From assembly GCF_020509005.1 (NCBI RefSeq), contig NC_063016.1, positions 4,092,001 through 4,156,000 on the forward strand: DNA of 64,000 nt, read 5' to 3'. This stretch comes from Fulvia fulva. Its lineage: Eukaryota > Ascomycota > Dothideomycetes > Mycosphaerellales > Mycosphaerellaceae. Position 1 is the first letter of the stretch. Each line of letters starts with the position of its first letter. The notes beneath the pieces are model-generated. The model was not told where the DNA came from. It searched no databases and saw only the letters and a program-made list of their open reading frames with translations. The translations under genes and the position numbers were made by a program. Positions 21,682 through 33,028 of the stretch are shown in pieces.

Positions 21682-22143
21682 GATGTTTGTTGATCAGATT
21701 CACGGTGCTGGCAAGCATGTGAGAGGGGTCTCCACCAAACTGCCAGAGCAACGCTGCAAGGGTGAGTTGCCGCTGTGGGAAAGCCGGAAAGTGCACGTCA
21801 TCAGCCAGTCGCGAACCCCCTTCTTCTACATGTACGGTGTACCTGCTCTTCTTTCTCTCAATGCATGGCAACGGCGCCTGTGTGCATTCTGCCTTCGCCT
21901 GCAGCGATCGCCATGGGCAGCTCATCGCAACTCTTCTGAATATGTCTGTAAATGATGTCCACACGGATATACTTCTTCAAACGATGCAGGTACACGGCCC
22001 GAGGTCTTCCTGGCTCTACTCCGCCACGAGCCTGAGGATCTCCAGATGCACAGGATATAGAATCCAGTCCTATTGACTCTCTCAGGTCAACAACAACACT
22101 GACACTGACACTACGCTTCGGAGACACCGATCAGACAGCCAAT
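21682..22143. promoter_or_regulatory. Divergent promoter region, twinfilin / muconate cyclase
   Basis: A 462 bp gap between two divergent start codons. It presumably holds both promoters. The last 80 bp before the plus-strand gene are CA- and AC-rich (for example CAACAACAACACTGACACTGA), like a fungal leader. No defined factor site is claimed. Confidence 0.5.
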
Positions 22144-23301
22144 ATGGACTTCATCGTCGGATCGTTCAACCACTCATCGCTCTATCTGCTACAGTTCACT
22201 CCAGCTTCCGGGTCCAACGAATCATCCTTGAAGGTCATCAGAGAGCACCCTGCCATCGCAGGTCATTCGTGGCTCTCGCTGTCCCAGGATAAGAAGTTTC
22301 TATACTGCACAGCGTGGCTTGAAAAGCCCGCCATCGCCGCCTACCGAGTTGGAGCCAACGGCCGTGACATTCAGTTCCTCAATGCGAAGAACGTCAAAGC
22401 ACTTTCCGGCTATGTTTGCAGCAACCAGAGCCACGTCTTTAGTGCTGGTGGTCCATCGGGCGAAGTCTTCCGCCGTGAAGCAGATGGCACAATCGGCGAC
22501 TTGGTACAAGAATTGGACTACGTGTCCGGCCAGGGCGAGAACCAGAGCGAGAAGCGTGGCGACGTGGCCCATGGTAGTTTTGGTGGACTTCGGCATGGCG
22601 CCCACAGTGTGGATCTAAGCCCCGATGGCGAAAGTCTCTATGTCGCAGACATTGGCCGAAATTGCATCTGGACCTACAAGGTAATTCACAGCAAGAGAGG
22701 TATCTCGGATCCGCCCCTTGAACTCAGTAGCAAGCACATCTCGCCTCGTGAGCATGATGGTCCGAGACACACCTGGCCTCATCCGAACGGAAAGGTTTTG
22801 TACAGTCTACAAGAGCACAGCAGCATGGTCGATGTCTTCGCCATTGCTGAAGATGGAGTAACGCTTGAGCACAAACAAGGATGTAGTGTTCTACCCTCTG
22901 GAAAAGATTGCAAGAAGTACTGGGCCGATGAAGTGCGGCATTCCACAGGTCCCGATCCAGCGAAGCCAAGGTACCTTTACGCATCGAACAGAGGACTGGA
23001 CGCTGGTACCATGGGCCACGTTGCGGCATATAAGCTGAAAGACGATGGCTTTCTGAAGAGCGAGGACCCGATCGATATATTCGAGACTCCGACCAGTGGT
23101 GGACTTGCCAATGCTGTCGAGCCAGCTCCATGGACGAAACACACTGGCGACGAAGAATACCTGGCACTGACCGACAGCCAAGATGGCTGGGTCTCAATCC
23201 TCTCGTTCGATGGCAAGAAGATCAAAGAAGTCTCCAAGGTCAATTTAGGCAAGACAAATGATGGGAAGGTGGTCGGAGCAGCGACTGCAGTGTGGTTGTG
23301 A
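22144..23301 (+). CDS. 3-carboxy-cis,cis-muconate lactonizing enzyme (carboxymuconate cyclase-like beta-propeller)
   Basis: Probably cyclises 3-carboxy-cis,cis-muconate to the muconolactone in the fungal protocatechuate branch of the beta-ketoadipate pathway, in the cytosol. 385 aa in one exon; the Neurospora enzyme is slightly shorter. The start MDFIVGSFNHSSLYLLQF and repeated propeller-blade motifs (SLSQDKKFLYCTAW, VDLSPDGESLYVADIG, HPNGKVLYSLQEHS, PRYLYASNRG) show a seven-bladed lactonase propeller. HGAHSVDLSPDG and RHTWPHPNGK carry the conserved His and Arg positions of this family. A related 6-phosphogluconolactonase-like function cannot be excluded. No other protocatechuate-pathway gene lies in the window, so the context neither supports nor weakens the role. 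Confidence 0.83.
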   Translation: MDFIVGSFNHSSLYLLQFTPASGSNESSLKVIREHPAIAGHSWLSLSQDKKFLYCTAWLEKPAIAAYRVGANGRDIQFLNAKNVKALSGYVCSNQSHVFSAGGPSGEVFRREADGTIGDLVQELDYVSGQGENQSEKRGDVAHGSFGGLRHGAHSVDLSPDGESLYVADIGRNCIWTYKVIHSKRGISDPPLELSSKHISPREHDGPRHTWPHPNGKVLYSLQEHSSMVDVFAIAEDGVTLEHKQGCSVLPSGKDCKKYWADEVRHSTGPDPAKPRYLYASNRGLDAGTMGHVAAYKLKDDGFLKSEDPIDIFETPTSGGLANAVEPAPWTKHTGDEEYLALTDSQDGWVSILSFDGKKIKEVSKVNLGKTNDGKVVGAATAVWL

Positions 23302-23892
23302 CGCACTATTTCGCACCCGAAGAAGACGGGGCCTGGTCACGCCGAAGCCGACGGTTAAGGCCGAATGGTATTTCCGCCTAATTTGCAGTTGAAAGAACAA
23401 CCCAGAGACTGTCGCAACAAGGCACTTCCCTGGGCGGAATGCTCTCGTAAGCCAAATGCACCTGGCTGTGCATAAGTAATTGCACCAAAGGATTCGTATG
23501 CACGCCTAGCGAGACCAGCTTCCCATTTAGGTGACTTTCGCTTGGCAAGCAATCACGATCCTGTCCGGGACCCAGGGTATACAGAGAGTGTCGGAGAACC
23601 GCACCATCGAGTATTGTAAGCAGTCACATAGAGTGGGCAGACTGAACAGCAACCTCTGTGATGCTGTAGCACTCTGTGGCGTGGAGGTACAGTGTATATA
23701 ACATTTGACCACGCCGTGGTAGTACGACTTTCATCTTCAACACAACACAATTCAACAGACCATGATAAACTGATCACTGACTTCATACGATATCTTCGCT
23801 GGCCTGAACACGCCACAAAACTGATCAAGCGGCTCAGGTTCCCTCACCAATTTGCTTCACTTTACATAAGGACCTGTCGACAGCACATAATT
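23302..23892. other. Intergenic interval
   Basis: About 590 bp between the cyclase stop and the start of the interrupted SDR gene. It should contain the SDR promoter. No recognisable coding segment or repeat. Confidence 0.4.
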
Positions 23893-24702
23893 ATGCCCTC
23901 ATACCTGATCACTGGCGCCTCTCGTGGCCTTGGCTACGGCTGAATCACACATCTCGCCTCAGACCCCAACAACATCGTCATCGGCACAGTCCGCGACATC
24001 TCCGCAACACAAGCCCGCCTCTCCAAGGACGGCATCACCAGCTCCAACATCCACCTCCTCCCCGTCGAAATCACCAACGCCGCCTCTGTCCAAAAAGCAG
24101 CCCAAGACGTTGCCGCCATCACAGGTGGAAGTCTCGACTTCCTCATCCAGAACGCGGCCTTGGTCGACACCAGCACCGCTTACAAGTCTGTCCTAGACCT
24201 CGATCCGCAGGAGCTCGGGGAGCGTCTGAAAGCCTCGTTCGATCCTAATGTGGTGGGGACAGCTTATGTCCTCAGCTATTTCATTCCTTTGATCCGTCAG
24301 AGCCAGGGCAAGAAAGTTCTCGTAACGAGCACAGGTATGGCGGACCTCGATATCATCAATAAATTCGACCTTGAATTTGCGGTTCCTTATTCCGTCTCCA
24401 AGGCTGCCATGAACCTTTTAGTGGGCAAGTATCATGCTGCTGTGGGCAGGAGCGATGGCATCTTGGTCTTCTCAGTCTCGCCGGGGTTCGTTGATACGAG
24501 CGAAGGGAAGCAGCCTACCGAGGAGGAACTGAAGGGAATGCAGGCCATGGGAGCGAAGTTTGCGACTTATACGCCGGACTTTTCCGGGCCAATCACTGTC
24601 GGCGAAAGTGTTGGAGATATGGCAAAGCTGTTGAAGAGGGCGACAGTAGACGAGTTCGGAGGGGGCTTCGTCAGTCAGAAAGGGGATAAGAAATGGTTGT
24701 AA
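23893..24702 (+). pseudogene. Short-chain dehydrogenase/reductase with an in-frame TGA at codon 17
   Basis: The frame begins MPSYLITGASRGLGYG, a textbook SDR start with the TG-x3-G-x-G cofactor motif, then meets TGA at 23941-23943. It continues in the same frame with ITHLASDPNN and runs 252 codons to the stop at 24700. The rest looks intact: DFLIQNAA (NAG-like motif), active site YSVSKAAM, and VSPGFVDT. Without the stop it would be about 269 aa, the usual length for a NAD(P)-dependent cytosolic SDR such as the C-factor/YDL-type family. A 39 bp GT-AG excision could remove the stop in frame, but it would also delete RGLGYG and so the cofactor site. A nonsense mutation (for example TGG to TGA) or a sequencing error are the likely causes. 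Substrate unknown. Confidence 0.65.
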
Positions 24703-25012
24703 GGGTCAGTGGTGGGTGTACGATTGCCGCTCGTTAGATGAAGTTTAGACTGTTTAACGCTGCTTGTCTGAATGGAGCGTGGTGTCAGTGACTTGAGCAT
24801 TGTTTAATGTATGTCACTAATTGACTTCCGGGGAACATGCTAGCGATCGTGTCGTGACACTGACAGTTTTATGACCACAGCGTCTATTGTTCTTCAACGG
24901 CATCAGCGGAGGTGTGAGTATGAAGACGTAATGCTTTTTAGGTGCCTGCCACGTTATCCGCGCCTGGTGATCGCTCTCCACTGCCAGTGAGGGCCAGTGC
25001 CAGAAGACCACT
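24703..25012. other. Convergent intergenic interval
   Basis: 310 bp between two convergent 3' ends (SDR and MDR genes). It presumably holds both terminator regions. Nothing else seen. Confidence 0.5.
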
Positions 25013-26139
25013 CTATGTGAATGCTTGCTGCGGATCAAGACCCTCGGCATCAACCGCCAGAGCAATCTTTCCCTTCACGCCCCCAGCTTCAATCTGCTCG
25101 TGAGCTTTGCGCAGCCCATCAGCAGTAAGGGGCAGCGTCTGTGTGTGATGACACTTGATCTTGCCAGAATCCACAAACTCCGCGAGCTGCTTCAAGATCT
25201 TGCCGTGGGAATCCAGTTGCACACCATAGTACGGCTTCGTCCCGAGGAGGCACCAGACATAAGTCAGACTCTTCGCCATCCATTCTGTACCGTACATTGG
25301 AATCTCTTGGTCCTGAACGATGCTGCACACTTTCCCGAATGGCGCGCAGATTGAGGCCGAATCTCTGATGTATTTTGACGCCGGAGTGTGCGTGATGAAG
25401 ACATACTTCAACGGGACTTGCAGCTTCAGATCCTTAATCTGCTGGACCACGTCTTCTCTATGGTTGACAGTGTGCGTTGCACCAAGCTCTTTGCTCCATG
25501 CAGTTGTCTCTTCCCTTGAAGTGGTCGTAACAACAACGGGCAGGCGCAGCAGTTGTCGAGCGATCTGAGACGCTACCGATCCAACACCACCAGATCCATT
25601 GATGATAAGGATTCCAGCATTCTCGCCCTCCTTGATCTCCAGTCGTTCGACCAGTGCTTCATACGCAGTAATCCAGGTCAGCGGCATAGCGGCAGCTTGG
25701 GCAAAGTTCAGACTATTGGGCTTTCTTGCAACACTCCGGCTATCCACGAGCATGTACACGGCATTTGCTCCTTGTCGGATGGGGCTGCCGGAGTAGAATA
25801 CTTCGTCGCCGACTTTAACATCTTGTACCTTACCTCCGACATGCTCCACGATATCTGCGCCATCGAAGCCAAGCACGTGTGGCACAGAAGGAGTGCGCTT
25901 ATAGTAGTCCGGATAATCGTCATAGGTCCCATTTCGTGCTTTCGTGTCAACAGGATTCACGGAAGTCGCTTTGACTCTATCGAATGTCAGTATCGGGATC
26001 AAAAGTCATTGTAACAAGATCAATCGTACCTAACCAGAAGATCGTGACCTCCAGGTTTGTCAGGTTTGGCAACCTCAGTCGCGATCAGATTTTCTATCGT
26101 ACCATAGTCCGACACTGCAACCGCTTTCATACTCGACAT
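25013..26139 (-). CDS. Quinone-oxidoreductase-like MDR enzyme (zinc-free alcohol dehydrogenase superfamily)
   Basis: A probable NADPH-dependent quinone or enone reductase. Exon 1 is 26030-26139, the 53 bp intron (25977-26029, GTACG...TAG) is removed, and exon 2 is 25013-25976; total 357 aa. Splicing joins GGHDLLVR to VKATSVNPVDTKARNG, the conserved N-terminal GroES-like segment, which validates the model. Further marks are GFDGADIVEHVG, KVGDEVFYSG, the Rossmann motif INGSGGVGS (about residues 162-170) and a regular C-terminal catalytic fold ending KGKIALAVDAEG. The zinc ligands of true alcohol dehydrogenases are absent. Start MSSMKAVAV was chosen; an in-frame ATG at 26217 would add 26 unconserved residues. 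The substrate cannot be read from sequence. Confidence 0.85.
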
Positions 26140-27728
26140 GCTTATGCTCGATGTTCTGATCAGTGTGAGGCCGATGGAGAAAGCATGTCGCTGTTTGTGA
26201 TCCACACGCACACTCACCTCACGTCAACGGAAATCATCGAGACGTCATCCCAGAGCTTCGCCGACCTGACGAAGTTCAGTGTCAATCCCACCTAAGAGCT
26301 GATCATACTGGCGAACAAGCAAGCTCGAACTTAGTACTCGCGGTGAGCGTATTCGATCACATTGTACATTAAGACCAACGATGCAGCTTCACTGCACGGG
26401 TAGTAGCTCTGCGTCAGGCGAAGAGACCGCGATGGGTGCCAGGGGCTTGTAACATGCAGTATAGATCGTTGCGGCTGCCTCACGAGCAGGCGAGAGCCTG
26501 AGGTGAGTGTGCAAAAATACTACTCGACGACTTCGTTGATGTGGAACGTTACGGTCGGAGCTGCTGACTTTCGAAGGAGGTAACGGTGCTGACACAACGG
26601 TGAAAGCGCTGGTGGAAACAGGCTCTCGATGTGGGAGTAGCGGGCAGTGTCTGTCTCGATGCCCCAGAGCTCTACTGGCGGTGTGCTTGGGCCGGGGTTC
26701 TTGCAGCATCAGCCGTATCTTCAGCTAGCACAGCGAAAGAATGCATCGCAGGCGACAGGGATCAGTAAGCGAGCCCGGCGCCCACATTGACTTGACTTTC
26801 GACCAGGACATTTGATGCTCCATCCTCAAACAATGTCGTACGGCATTTGATCGGGTAAGATAAGACATTGACTCGTACATCGGGAACTCGCATCTGACAA
26901 CATGAAGAAGGTGGAGCTTCAATGCCTAAGATTCCGGACACAGTCCTGAAGAGGAAGGGTCGAGATAGAATGTCTGCAGCGATCTGCAACGTGGCATGCG
27001 ATGTGCTGCACGTCGCATATGGGCGTCAAGGCGACCACGTGGTTGATGCACGCCATGTTGTTTCAAGCCATATCATCCTGGCAGTGAGCAGGAAACAGGT
27101 CTCGTCAACGTATTCGCACTCGCAGGGCGGAGGCTTCAACTTGCGCTGGATGGTTCGATTACTGTTCGAGGCCCTCACCAAGGCTGTGGATATGTGCAGC
27201 CTGCACAGCAGTCAGCATACAGCGGGGAGGACGCGGGTTTGGACACTATTTACCAACACACATGTCATGCAGAAGGTGTGGTGTGGCAGCCTTAGAAGCT
27301 TCGCGCGCCGCGATGCGTACCGTGGCTCTGTTACACCATCAAGCCTGGGAGAACTAACAATGTCGGATCCCGGCAGGTCGCGCGGCTCGACATGTGTTCA
27401 CTTGTAATGGTCGTAAACATCTCGTGAGGCATGCTGCGACACGCAAGTTCGAAGCGGTGTCACGCAGACGGGTGAGAGGTTATACTTGGTGTGTTGCACT
27501 GCTTGAGCGCGTGTCGGACAATGTGACGGAAGCGGCTGTCGACATTGGCAGGTGGATCTCGCCGAAGCGAAGTGCAGGCCTGGCCGTGGACGATTGAGCG
27601 TTGGGAGCATCTAGCCAGAGCGCAATTGCTGAAACGTAGGCATTCGTGGCATGATGAGCCATTCCTGCACGCTGCAGGGGGGAGGAGCAGAAGGTGTGTC
27701 GTGGCGTGGAGTGCTGGAGTAATGGCGG
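26140..27728. other. Gene-free interval before the transposon block
   Basis: About 1.6 kb upstream of the MDR gene. Base composition is like that of the gene compartment. Several frames up to about 160 codons are open (for example 26922-27407), but they show no recognisable domain, no family resemblance and biased Ser/Arg content, so I do not call them. It may hold the MDR promoter. Confidence 0.4.
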
Positions 27729-27747
27729 CATTATTATTATTATTATT
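27729..27747 (+). repeat. (ATT)n microsatellite at the border of the transposon block
   Basis: About six ATT units directly abut the first base of the repetitive element. This marks the junction between unique DNA and transposon DNA. Confidence 0.8.
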
Positions 27748-28829
27748 AGGTCGACGACGAGAATCACCTGTACGTGGTGTCGGCTACGAACCTCTCGTCT
27801 TGCTACGAGAGAGCCAAGTATTCTCACGCTGGAGCGTCGTGGGCGCGACGGGCGCGCAACGCAGGCGAAGCCGCGGCGAACAGAGGACTACTAGTAAAAC
27901 GGGTATGAAAACCATCCGACGAGCGTGTACTCGTGTCGGGAGCGAGTCCCTCTTCTTTCTGCGTGTAAGAAGGGCGCGGAACCGTGGCCTATACGCTCGA
28001 CAGGACACCTCTAGTGTGAGTGCAGAATTTTCACCTCCGGAGACCGTAAACCGAGCGGGCCGAGCGACGAACATTGGACGAGCGGACTACAGAACAACAA
28101 CTGAGCGGACTATGCGACGGCGTCGAGCGGACTACGAAACAATCTGGTGTTTACTAGCGGGCAATGCGGAGGGTAGGTGGACACGCGACGAAGCCTATAA
28201 GGGCCTATTAAGCACCCGGTATAGGAACGAGGGTTTTGCCTAAGGCACTACCTGTTCCGCTACACAACGCACCTAGTCTGACATAGTAGATTGCGACGAG
28301 GAAAAGACGATAGCCTAAGCAAGGAAAAGACGGCTTTTAGGACGGGGAAAAGACGTATAATACGAGTAGATTAGTTCTATAATCGGGGAGGATCGAGGGC
28401 AGGGTAATAAGGAACTTTATATTAGTTAGTAGGTAGAAACGTAAGGAGTACGCTACCCGGCGTAGTGTATGCCCCGAGCAAACCTACGAGGTATAGACGG
28501 CCGCTTTCTAGAGATAGGCTACGGTAACGCGAAGGGCGTCAAAACCTAGGGCGTAGTATATACTAGTAGCGACGGCTAATACTATCTATATAGCCCGAGA
28601 GGACGGATGCGTATGTCGGTTAATAGAGAGCACTAAAGGGCTTAGGCCTATAGAGGTAGATATTAGCTTAAGGAGTAAATAGGGAGGGAGGGCGTAGAGG
28701 GAAGCTTTTGCTCCGGGCTAACCTCTCGAAACGAGGCTATACGGTAGTACTAGATAAGTAGGAAAGCGGGGTTAAGACTTGTTACCTTATCTTGTAGCTA
28801 GCTTACTAAATACGATTCCTTCCTTACTA
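27748..28829 (+). mobile_element. LINE-3-family 5' fragment (copy a), empty Copia insertion site
   Basis: Its first 143 bp (27748-27890) match 44306-44448. The 944 bp from 27886 to 28829 match 62521-63464 in reverse orientation without net length difference. The right-hand copy leads into a LINE reverse transcriptase, so this is the 5' part of the same LINE family. The first about 550 bp keep many CA and TG dinucleotides; mutation becomes heavy further right. It ends where LINE-1 begins. Three GAGCGGACTA motifs lie at 28080, 28103 and 28125. A 232-codon frame (27545-28243) overlaps it but begins in unique DNA, crosses the microsatellite and has no recognisable domain. Confidence 0.7.
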
Positions 28830-31800
28830 CGATATACCTAAGGAGTTCGACCTAACTAACTAAGGTCACCTACGTACTCTCTAAGAGGACAACCCGGTCA
28901 CTCTTAATTCTCTAATCTAGAAGGCGACTTGGCTCTATAGGAAATGGCTAGAAGGTAAGAAGGCCTCGGCGCTAATCGTATAGCTATAAGACGCGAAAGC
29001 GGCGGATCTAGTAATAGAACAAGGCCTAATCTAGTAATATAGCCTTAAGATAGTCGAAAAGTACTCCTTATCCTTTCGTCTCCTCTAATACTTTAAATAC
29101 TAATAGTATAGACACTAAACCTATACGTATATAAATAAGTAGGCCTTACCTATATATCTAGGGACTATATATATCGGCTACGAGGCGGTACGGGAACTGT
29201 CTAGGGTACTACCTATCGTATAGCGCGGAATGCCCGTAGCGGAAACTAGTAAAAAACAAGGCAATTATAAATAGAACCGTCGGCCTAAGATTCTACGGCG
29301 ACCGTAAGGCTAGTATATACCGGAACTAGCTAGCGGCGGTCGGGTATAAGCGCCCTAGGGCCGAGAATAATATAAAGGATATATAACCTAGGGCGTACGG
29401 GAGGCTACGTACTCTACTAGCTACGGCGAGGGAATCTAACTAGGCCCGGCTTCCCTTTAGTATATAACCGATACGCGTAGACTAGGACGCGCTAGGTAAT
29501 AGGACATAGGATATTATAGAGGAAATGATTATCGATAACGATAACTAGCCTCGATACGCTTAGTATTATCTAGTATAACGTTAACTATAGTAAGGATATA
29601 GTATAAAACTATTTCCTATACGAGGCGGACCCGTACGTCTACTACGTCCTAGTAATCTAGGAGCTATAGATTAACCCGTACTATAAGAGACTAACGACCT
29701 ATAAGTGACTAGGCTATACGATATACCTACGAAGCGACGGTAGACCCCGTACGTACTTCTATATTAGTAAGGACATACTAGAATCTAAATAGGAGGTAGT
29801 ATACTACGTAGACGAAGAAGGCGGGGGAGATATTACCTCCCTCTACGTAGATAGCACTTAGATACATAACATTTATATACAACCGCTAGCCTCGAGGTCT
29901 AGCCGCGACCTTAGGGTCTATAGACACCTAGATAGTACGCTTAAGAGACAAGGCTACTATATCGTAGTAGGAGACTTTAATATATACTACCCTTCCTAGG
30001 AAAGCCTTATATAGCCGTACCCTATAGCCGACGAAGTAATCGACTTAATAGCGAGTAACGTAATTGCCCTTAATACCCCGAAGGACCTAGGTACCTAGAA
30101 GAGAGGGGGACTCTAAGGCACGATCGACCTCTCCTAGATCTCGGATAGCTACTACTATATAGTAACCTACTATAGGATCGAACATAAACTCGAGGCGTCG
30201 TTAGACTATATACTAGTCAGGACCTCTATTACGATATAGATATAACGTATACTAGCGAGAACCCCTAAGCCAAACTAGGGAAAGGCCTACTAGGCCAACA
30301 TCTAGGCGTACCTCGATAACTCTAAGAGGCTAGTCTAGATCGCGTAGTAGCAATACAACAGTAAAGACGAGATAGACGAAGTAGTCTAGGGGTTAATAGA
30401 CGAAATAGGAAAAGCGACCTTACTTTACGTTCCGCTTGCCTAACTAACGATATAGTCTAAACTATACTAGACGCCGAAGTGTACTACGGTAGTAAGAGAA
30501 GCAAGGAGAGCCCGCCGGGTATAGACGAGTAGCTATAGCGAGGAGGCCTAGAACGTATATAGAGAGGTATACTAACAGAAGAAAGCTATAATACGAAGGG
30601 AGAAAGCAGTCGGCTAGAGGGCTATAGTAGAAGAAATCGCCGGTAAGCTAGCGAGGATGTAGAAGCTAGCGAAATAGGCCCGATAGGACCCTATATAGGG
30701 CCCCTCCTTCTCTATCCTAGCGCTATAATCGCCTAGTAGCCCGGTTAGTAACCCCGAGGCCAAGGCGCGTCTACTAGCTAGTAAGTTCTTCCCGCCCCTA
30801 GTCGAGGCTAATCTAAGCGATATAAATAGCTCTACTCCCCTAGCCCCTAGTATCGCGGTCTAATAGGAGGTGTCCGAGGGAGAAGTTGCCGCTATACTTA
30901 GGAAGTTACCGGCGAAGAAAGCCCCGGGGCCGGATAGGATCCTAAAGGAGCTACTAAAGAAGTATAGAGATCAACTAGCCCTAGTAGTCGTAGCGATCTT
31001 TAACGCCTACCTATAGACCGGATACTACCTAACGGTATTTAAACAATCGACGATAGTAGTCCTACGTAAGCCGTAAAAGGAAGACTATACGTAGGCGAAG
31101 TCGTACCGCCTAATTACGCTCCTTAATACTCCTAGAAAGGCGCTTAAGAAGCTAGTTATAACGAGACTCTCCGAGGCGGTAGAGGAGTACTCCCTACTCC
31201 CGGACACCTAGATAGGTACGCGCCTATAGCGGTCGACGCTATCCGCGATAGAACTTATTACCTCTTAGGTAAAGGCTATCTAGTATAGAAATAGGGACAA
31301 GGTAGCATCCTTACTTAGTCTAGACATGTCGGGAGCCTTCGACTACGTATTATACCCGCGGCTACTCTATATCCTAAGGTCGAAAGGACTCCCTAAGTAG
31401 CTTATTAACTTCGTACGGTCCTACCTCTAAAACCGTAGTACGTCGATCCTAGTCGGTTAGTATAAAAGCCTATTTTAAGTAGTCTATACTAGAATCCCGT
31501 AAGGCTTAACGCTAGTACCTATCCTATTCCTCTTCTTTATAGCGACGCTACTCCTAGCCCTAGAATCCTAGAACACCGCTACGAGCGGCTTCGTAGACGA
31601 CACGAACATCCTAGCGTAGTCTTCCTTAACTAAGGAGAACTATAGGCTACTAGAAGAGAAGTATAAGATCTACGAGGACTAGGCTAGGAGGTATAGGGCT
31701 CGGTTTGCCCTAGAAAAGTACAATCTAATACACCTTACGCGCCGGCTACGGTTCTAGAATATATAAGCTTCTATCTAGATATAGGGGTATACGACTAACC

Positions 31801-33028
31801 CGGTAAATTAGCTTAGGATCCTCGGACTATAGGTAGACCCGGCGCTACGGTAGAGGAAGTACGTATAGATAATATTACGGAAAGCTAAACAGAATATAGT
31901 ATTATACTAGAGGCTTACTACGTCTATATAGGGGGCGGACTTTCGGTAGTTACGACTTCTATATACGGCTTTTATACGGCTAGTCCTTACCTATAGTAGC
32001 TAGGTATAGTCCTTAGGCGAGAGGGCCTACCTATTAAAGGGACTCGTCGCGCCGTTAGCGAAGATCTAAAACTAATGCCTAAGGAAGGTCACCGGGGTAT
32101 ATAAGTCGATACTAATAAGGATACTTAAGTATAAGACCGCTATACCGCCGATCGACCTATATATCTAGGGACTACGGACCTCCTACTAAGGCAAGTCGGT
32201 ATAGTACCTAGTATAGAAGGTCATTACTAGTATAGTCGTAAGGGCCCGCGAATTAGTACTAGCGTATAAGGGTATTCGACCCGGAAACGAGCCGAACTAC
32301 CGGGTAAGGGACGAATAGCTAGTAATATAATAGGAGGGGAAGAAATTGTTTATAGAGTAACTATAGAAGGAAAGGTAGAACAACTAGGTTATAGGGTATA
32401 GTAGACGCCCTTAGCTAGCGGGACAACCTAAGGAATAGTTAGCTACGAAATCCGCGGTTAAGTACCCCCCGAAGCTTATCTACTACCGCCTTACGAGAGT
32501 ATAGAGTAGTATAGTAACCTAACTACGAAGCAAACATATCGGCCTCTAGGGGTACCTATTATAGAGGAAGGTTCTAGAATATACAAATACTAGCTACCCC
32601 TACGGCTATTACTCCTAGAATATACGGTACGTACTCCTCGTCTACCCGAGGTAGTCGCTAGGAAGGGGGGAGTAGATAGTAAAGGCGAGGAACCGGACGA
32701 TTAGGGCACTTCTTAATAACGTTAAGGACCTACGGCGTATTACGAACTAGATACTAGAGAAGGGCTAGCTAGAATAGTACCGCCTAGTAGGAGTAGTATA
32801 GGAAGAGAGGACACGGCGTAGCGCGACGAGACCGGCTAGGAGCGGGGGCTAACGGGGTAGTGACATAGACTACGTACGTTTAGAGGGAAAGCTAATCTAG
32901 ATAAGGAGAAGTCGGGGGCGGGAAGGGTTTTCACCTATTCGGGTTTCCCTTTATATATAACAATAGATATATACCTATATAGGCCGAGTAGGGTCCTAGA
33001 ACAGGGGAATAACAAATCTATCTATCTA
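28830..33028 (+). mobile_element. LINE-1, Tad1-like non-LTR retrotransposon, heavily RIP-mutated
   Basis: About 4.2 kb. A degenerate ORF1 (28840-29150, with remains of a zinc-knuckle segment) precedes ORF2. ORF2 keeps the order endonuclease (about 29560-30230, motif VGDFNIYYPS), reverse transcriptase (about 30870-31720, with APGPDRIL and FVDD) and an RNase H/C-terminal region (about 32100-32850). Frames are broken by dozens of TAG/TAA codons arising where CAG, CAA or TGG would be expected. The 3' end is a TCTA-repeat tail shared with LINE-2. The 5' end is set by the point where similarity to the LINE-3-family fragment stops. No matching target duplication was found, because other elements follow directly. 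Confidence 0.8.

Noticed and set aside
23918..23956. A 39 bp GT-AG intron that would remove the SDR stop codon in frame.
   Set aside because: The 5' site GTGGCC is poor, and removal would delete the RGLGYG part of the cofactor motif.
26922..27407. A 161-codon open frame upstream of the transposon block.
   Set aside because: No family resemblance, no splice partners and unusual composition. Open frames of this size occur by chance in GC-rich DNA.
27545..28243. A 232-codon open frame on the plus strand.
   Set aside because: It starts in unique DNA, crosses the (ATT)n tract giving a poly-Leu run, and continues into the LINE fragment. It has no recognisable domain.
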